The position numbers and the translations under genes are program-made. Below, one piece after another: positions 8,042 through 10,799 of a stretch of 10,799 nt of DNA (its first letter is position 1; each line of letters starts with the position of its first letter). This DNA is from Cylindrotheca closterium (Eukaryota; Bacillariophyta; Bacillariophyceae; Bacillariales; Bacillariaceae). Under the pieces are notes generated by a model that worked only from the letters and a program-made list of their open reading frames with translations, had not been told where the DNA came from and did no database searches. The DNA lies in contig CAKOGP040001999.1 in the NCBI GenBank assembly GCA_933822405.4, positions 961 through 11,759 of the forward strand, given 5' to 3'.

Positions 8042-8434
8042 TTTCACACCAGGCAACAACACAGTCAAAACTACTATGCTGAGTCGCACTACAATCAAGA
8101 AGCTGAAAGCTTTGCTGCGGAAGGCAGCGTTCCTGAATGGAACCAAGACGGAATATCGTATGGTGGAATGCCAAGTGCCGAGCAGGACCAGCATCAGGAA
8201 TGGAACGATCAATTCAACTTTGAACAGGAAAAATATTATCCTGAAGAACAGGAGGCGCAAGAATGGTCTTCGCCAACATTCATCATTCCAAAGAAGGACG
8301 GTAGGGTGCGATAGATCAGCGATCTCAGACAGCTGAAAAAGACTGTCAAGCGTAAAGTATACCCCTTGCCTTTGATTGATGATATTGTTGCGCGTTGTTC
8401 TGGCTACCAAAATTTCACAAAACTTATTCTTTGA
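8042..8434 (+). pseudogene. Ty3/gypsy gag-pol remnant with reverse-transcriptase start
   Basis: One frame, open from 8042 to TGA at 8432 apart from a TAG at 8312-8314. The first half is rich in Gln and Glu (AEQDQHQEWNDQ) and may come from the gag or spacer region. From 8261 it reads EWSSPTFIIPKKDGRVR, then a stop, then ISDLRQLKK and RKVYPLPLIDDI followed by YQNFTKL, the N-terminal fingers of a Ty3/gypsy reverse transcriptase. The stop replaces the residue after R of GRVR, normally an aromatic or similar residue. The frame ends before the catalytic YxDD motif. The usual protease between gag and reverse transcriptase is absent, so an internal deletion is likely. Not functional. Confidence 0.9.
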
Positions 8435-8783
8435 TAACGCAATTGCCGATTGCTTCTCTCAGCTTCCGCGAATGGAGAAGCCGTCTGAAGCGAAGAGTCC
8501 AAATAAAGCGAAAAGAGACAGTACAAGATCAATGAAAACTTGAGGAGACAGAACGCAAAGCAAAAAGAATTTGATTACAGAATTGCGCACAGATGCGATC
8601 CGTGAGAGGATCAACATCACACGGCTTGTGCCGTTCCGTCGAGTCTAATGGACGATATGCTTGCATCGCCCATTGCGTCAAGAACCACCTCTGAAGTTGA
8701 ATGGAGAATCAAGTGGATGTAAGGACGCCTTGTGACTTTTAGTGTATGATCATTCAACTTGCTCTGATCATAGAATGGAAGAG
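8435..8783 (+). other. Gypsy interior after the reverse-transcriptase fragment
   Basis: No recognisable domain. A short open stretch near 8530-8610 (NLRRQNAKQKEFDYRI) could be a scrap of pol, but this is weak. The polypurine tract lies at the right edge. Confidence 0.4.
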
Positions 8784-8942
8784 TGTAATGACCTTGGAGT
8801 GACCTTGGAACTAGATTAGATCCTTTGGAGGTACAGACATAGCTTTAGGCCTAACTCTCACATCACTCCTTTCTGTGGCTTTCTGAGAGACTCTATAACT
8901 TTTGTTGTGACCCATTCCTATCTCTTCTTCTAGGCTGGTTCA
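8784..8942 (+). repeat. 3' LTR of the gypsy element
   Basis: 159 bp, preceded by the purine-rich AGAATGGAAGAG at 8772-8783, a plausible polypurine tract. Confidence 0.95.
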
Positions 8943-8947
8943 AGAAC

Positions 8948-9390
8948 AACTTATTTTTGATATTTTCCGATCCTAATTCTGTAAATAACAACAGGTCATT
9001 TGATGGTCGCAGAGTCACTAAGAAACTTCGAATTCCAAATCATATCAACAGAGGGAATCCTGAAGTTGGGAGATATATCTCATTGCGAGGGAATCCTTGA
9101 GTTATAACTCAAACGTGTGAGTTATAACTCAAATGTGTGAGTTATAACTCAAACATGTGAGTTTTTACTCAAACGTGTGAGATTTTACTCAAACGTGTGA
9201 GTTTTTACTCACCAAGCCGAGTTTCCCCCTTTTCCAAAACCGTTGCTGGAAATTTGAGCCGGCGGACCAACGACTACTTTCGCCAAAAGATACAGTACTG
9301 TACTTTTCCAGATCCAAACTCCATAAAAAATCTTGTCATGCAACATCATGACCACTGAGACCGCCAATAACGACCCATCAAGGGCCCTTT
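8948..9390 (+). pseudogene. Inverted partial copy of the element C gene with inserted palindrome array
   Basis: Runs opposite to, and closely matches, the start of the gene at 7640-7300: CCTAATTCTGTAAATAAC, CGAATTCCAAATCATATCAA, AAAACCGTTGCTGGAAAT and CCGCCAATAACGACCCA are shared. It has lost about 12 bp near the start and about 20 bp in the middle. About 120 bp of 20-bp repeats interrupt it at 9097-9212, and it carries stops, so it cannot encode the protein. It ends at about 9390, where similarity to the full copy stops. Confidence 0.85.
9097..9212 (+). repeat. 20-bp palindromic repeat array inside the C gene copy
   Basis: Six 20-bp units read roughly GAGTTATAACTCAAACGTGT. The first three have the perfect palindrome; the last three have lost symmetry (GAGTTTTTACTC, GAGATTTTACTC, GAGTTTTTACTC). 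The same unit forms the TIR arrays at about 6148-6264 and 9607-9688. Confidence 0.92.
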
Positions 9391-9538
9391 GTCGTAATGC
9401 CTCAGCTGCAAGCAGCCGTACTGCGATGTTTCCAAATCGCATTTTGATTGTATTGTGAGTTTAAAAAAAAGAATTGGCATCAAATTTTTGGCGTGATGGA
9501 GGTGATCCCAACGGATGATTTTTCATTTGTGGATCGCT
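9391..9538. other. Element C right interior
   Basis: Sequence between the end of the gene copy and the right TIR. No gene or repeat recognised. Confidence 0.4.
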
Positions 9539-9792
9539 TGAAGCTGCCCTTCCCCCATTGAAGAATGTCATCCCCCTGACATTTTCTGAGTACGTTTGTC
9601 ACGTCTGAGTTATAACTCACACGTCTGAGTTATAACTCAACGCCGTGAGTTATAACTCAGGATTCCGTTGTGATTTGAGTTATAACTCAGAAAAAGTCAC
9701 AATGACCAATCGGTCATCCGTGTCCATAAGTCCCTATTTGATAAATCATCACATAATTGATATGTAATTAATACTTAAAGGGAGAAATAACA
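9539..9792 (-). repeat. Right long TIR of element C
   Basis: Inverse of 6037-6323 with small differences. It has four perfect GAGTTATAACTC copies at 9607, 9627, 9647 and 9677. Left and right copies differ mostly in repeat number. Confidence 0.9.
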
Positions 9793-9942
9793 TAGATTTT
9801 CCGAAGCTAAAAATATAATTTTATATCTCCGGGCATGAGCACATGGAAATTTGCAATCAGTGTCCCGAAAATACTCGGTCTGAACATTTGCCGGGTGTTC
9901 CAGGCCAATACTCACGGTCAACGAATCCGAAAACGGATTCGG
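9793..9942. other. Flank of element C with hairpin at 9922-9941
   Basis: Contains a perfect 8-bp hairpin (CGAATCCG AAAA CGGATTCG) immediately beside the 91-bp inverted repeat, and the second copy of CATTTGCCGGGTGTTCCAG at 9885-9903. The minus-strand frame of the acidic gene continues through it to 9775. Confidence 0.6.
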
Positions 9943-10033
9943 GTTGTCAGATTCATCATTTTCATTTTCATTATCATCCAAATTTGCCACAAATTTGCGA
10001 ACATCATTGACTTGATTTTCACATTCTTTGATT
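9943..10033 (+). repeat. Left arm of a 91-bp inverted repeat
   Basis: Inverse of 10483-10573 with one mismatch (AAATTTGCG versus AAATTCGCG). On the minus strand it encodes ECENQVNDVR and VANLDDNENENDESDN. Confidence 0.95.
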
Positions 10034-10482
10034 TCATCCTGAATTCAATCAATTAAATCGTCATTTTCCTCATATGTTTCGCGTGTTTCTTCAATTTGCT
10101 CTTCATCGTTAAGTGATTCGACATCTTCTTTGTCTTTTTGAATGTCTTCTTCAATTTCTTGAATCTTTTCATTTAAATCCTCATCATTCTGATATTTGTC
10201 ATTTGGATTGGGATCTTGATCGGAATTTTCATCATCATTTCTCCGTCTCAATGGTTCATAAATACTTGCAACACTCCTGTCTTCTGCCTGTTCTTTGACA
10301 TTTTTGGTGTGTTCATCATCATAGTTTTCAATAAATTCTTCCGCTTCTTCAAGTAAAGCATCAATTTCATCTTGATCAATCTTTTCATTACGAAGATTCT
10401 CATCGCTTTGTTTGTATTCATTTTTGTGTGGAATATATGTATCATCCCACAGTTCATCTGGGTCCACTCCTGCGAGCAAATC

Positions 10483-10573
10483 AATCAAAGAATGTGAAAA
10501 TCAAGTCAATGATGTTCGCGAATTTGTGGCAAATTTGGATGATAATGAAAATGAAAATGATGAATCTGACAAC
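10483..10573 (-). repeat. Right arm of a 91-bp inverted repeat
   Basis: Pairs with 9943-10033. It encodes the same peptide on the plus strand, in frame with the tail that ends at 10678. Confidence 0.95.
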
Positions 10574-10678
10574 GATTCGGACGAATCAAGTGACGATGAT
10601 AATTATGAAAATGATGAGGTGAATAAACAGGACATATTCAGTCCAAGGAAAACCAGGAGTGGTAAATCTTATTGTTAG
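10483..10678 (+). pseudogene. C-terminal end of the same acidic protein, opposite strand
   Basis: From the right arm the plus strand reads KECENQVNDVR, an Asp/Glu/Ser run, then KQDIFSPRKTRSGKSYC and a TAG stop. A basic SPRKTRSGK end after an acidic run looks like a true terminus. AATAAA follows directly at 10679-10684. It would be the natural continuation of the minus-strand acidic frame if the segment between the arms were in the opposite orientation. Confidence 0.5.
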
Positions 10679-10684
10679 AATAAA
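10679..10684 (+). terminator. Possible polyadenylation signal AATAAA
   Basis: AATAAA begins at the first base after the stop codon ending at 10678. The very short distance means it could also be chance in AT-rich DNA. Confidence 0.35.
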
Positions 10685-10799
10685 GCAAAATGTGCTCTAT
10701 CGTGAGTGCCTTTAGCGCTCAGAACAAACTCTCTGCAATCTAAATTTGTAATCGATTGTACAACACTTTCACGACAATAGTTCTCCTGTGTCTAGGTAT
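10685..10799. other. Right edge of the window, nothing recognised
   Basis: No gene or repeat seen. It may be the 3' untranslated region or the start of a retrotransposon terminal repeat, but no second copy is in the window to test this. Confidence 0.3.

Larger units (their letters stand above)
7767..8942 (+). mobile_element. Deleted Ty3/gypsy LTR retrotransposon
   Basis: Two 159-bp direct LTRs start TGTAATGACC and end GGCTGGTTCA, flanked by the 5-bp target duplication AGAAC (7762-7766, 8943-8947). The uninterrupted sister sequence at 7626-7640 (inverse: CCCAGAACAACTTATGATA) shows the empty site. The interior is only 858 bp and retains a reverse-transcriptase fragment, so protease, RNase H and integrase are largely missing. 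It cannot move unaided. Confidence 0.93.
6037..9792. mobile_element. Element C: long-TIR transposon with palindrome arrays, carrying a gypsy insertion
   Basis: Bounded by long inverted repeats (6037-6323 and 9539-9792) that start TGTTATTTCTCCC and contain arrays of GAGTTATAACTC. Without the gypsy element it is about 2.6 kb. It carries one broken minus-strand gene and an inverted partial copy of it. I recognise no transposase motif, so the superfamily is open; long TIRs are common in Mutator-like elements but the flanks show no 9-bp duplication. It may be a non-autonomous element or one whose enzyme I cannot recognise. Confidence 0.75.
9775..10488 (-). pseudogene. Acidic polyprotein-like coding region, one internal stop
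   Basis: A minus-strand frame runs from a TTG-coded residue at about 10488 to 9775, about 237 codons with one TGA at 10047-10045. It begins LIDLLAGVDPDELWDD and is then very rich in Asp, Glu and Asn with coiled-coil-like stretches (DEIDALLEEAEEFIENYDDE; EDLNEKIQEIEEDIQKDKED). There is no ATG start; the frame emerges from the right inverted-repeat arm, so it is a fragment of something larger. The GVDPDE motif and acidic linker recall the region between integrase and reverse transcriptase of Copia-type polyproteins; this is a weak resemblance from memory. After the left arm, the reading goes into PNPFSDSLTV, probably non-native sequence. Confidence 0.5.

Noticed and set aside
7973..8410. Minus-strand open frame of 145 codons
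   Set aside because: Antisense to the gypsy reverse-transcriptase remnant.
9097..9212. CRISPR-like array of 20-bp units
   Set aside because: Units are contiguous repeats with no unique spacers, the context is eukaryotic transposons, and the same repeat forms TIRs.
1..10799. tRNA, rRNA or bacterial-type genes
   Set aside because: I saw no cloverleaf, rRNA segment, ribosome-binding site pattern or operon on either strand.

Overview
The window looks like repeat-dense nuclear DNA of a eukaryote. Two coding frames are joined cleanly by short canonical GT-AG introns (64 bp and 67 or 76 bp), and almost everything recognisable belongs to DNA transposons or retrotransposons. No bacterial operon, tRNA, rRNA or ordinary host gene could be recognised. 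A small-genome microalga or other stramenopile, such as a diatom, is my best guess; this is inference from intron size and transposon types and is not proven.

Layout. (A) 4-3325 is a nearly complete two-gene DNA transposon with 54-bp terminal inverted repeats (TIRs). It carries a spliced DDE transposase of the PIF/Harbinger-ISL2EU kind on the minus strand and a divergent, spliced, unrecognised accessory gene on the plus strand. (B) 3326-5890 abuts A. It is a deleted Harbinger-like element with arrays of an 11-bp repeat at both ends and a broken transposase C-terminus. (D) 3442-5122 is a non-autonomous element inserted into B's left array, with a 4-bp GAAC duplication and 62-bp TIRs that are identical once the inner insertion is removed. 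(E) 3460-4252 is a long-armed foldback element inserted in D's left TIR at a TTAA site.

(C) 6037-9792 is an element with TIRs of about 250-290 bp built around repeats of the palindrome GAGTTATAACTC. It holds a broken gene on the minus strand and an inverted partial second copy of that gene. A young, deleted Ty3/gypsy retrotransposon (7767-8942, 159-bp LTRs, AGAAC target duplication) sits between the two copies. The same palindrome also occurs inside the coding sequence of the C gene and as a tandem array inside its second copy.

(F) 9775-10678 is an acidic, polyprotein-like coding region. A 449-bp segment of it is flanked by 91-bp inverted repeats and appears flipped relative to its C-terminal end.

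How the parts work together. Transposase A and its partner presumably act on A's own ends. D and E have no enzyme here and would need one supplied elsewhere. The insertion order can be read from the sequence: B before D before E, and C with its gene duplication before the gypsy element.
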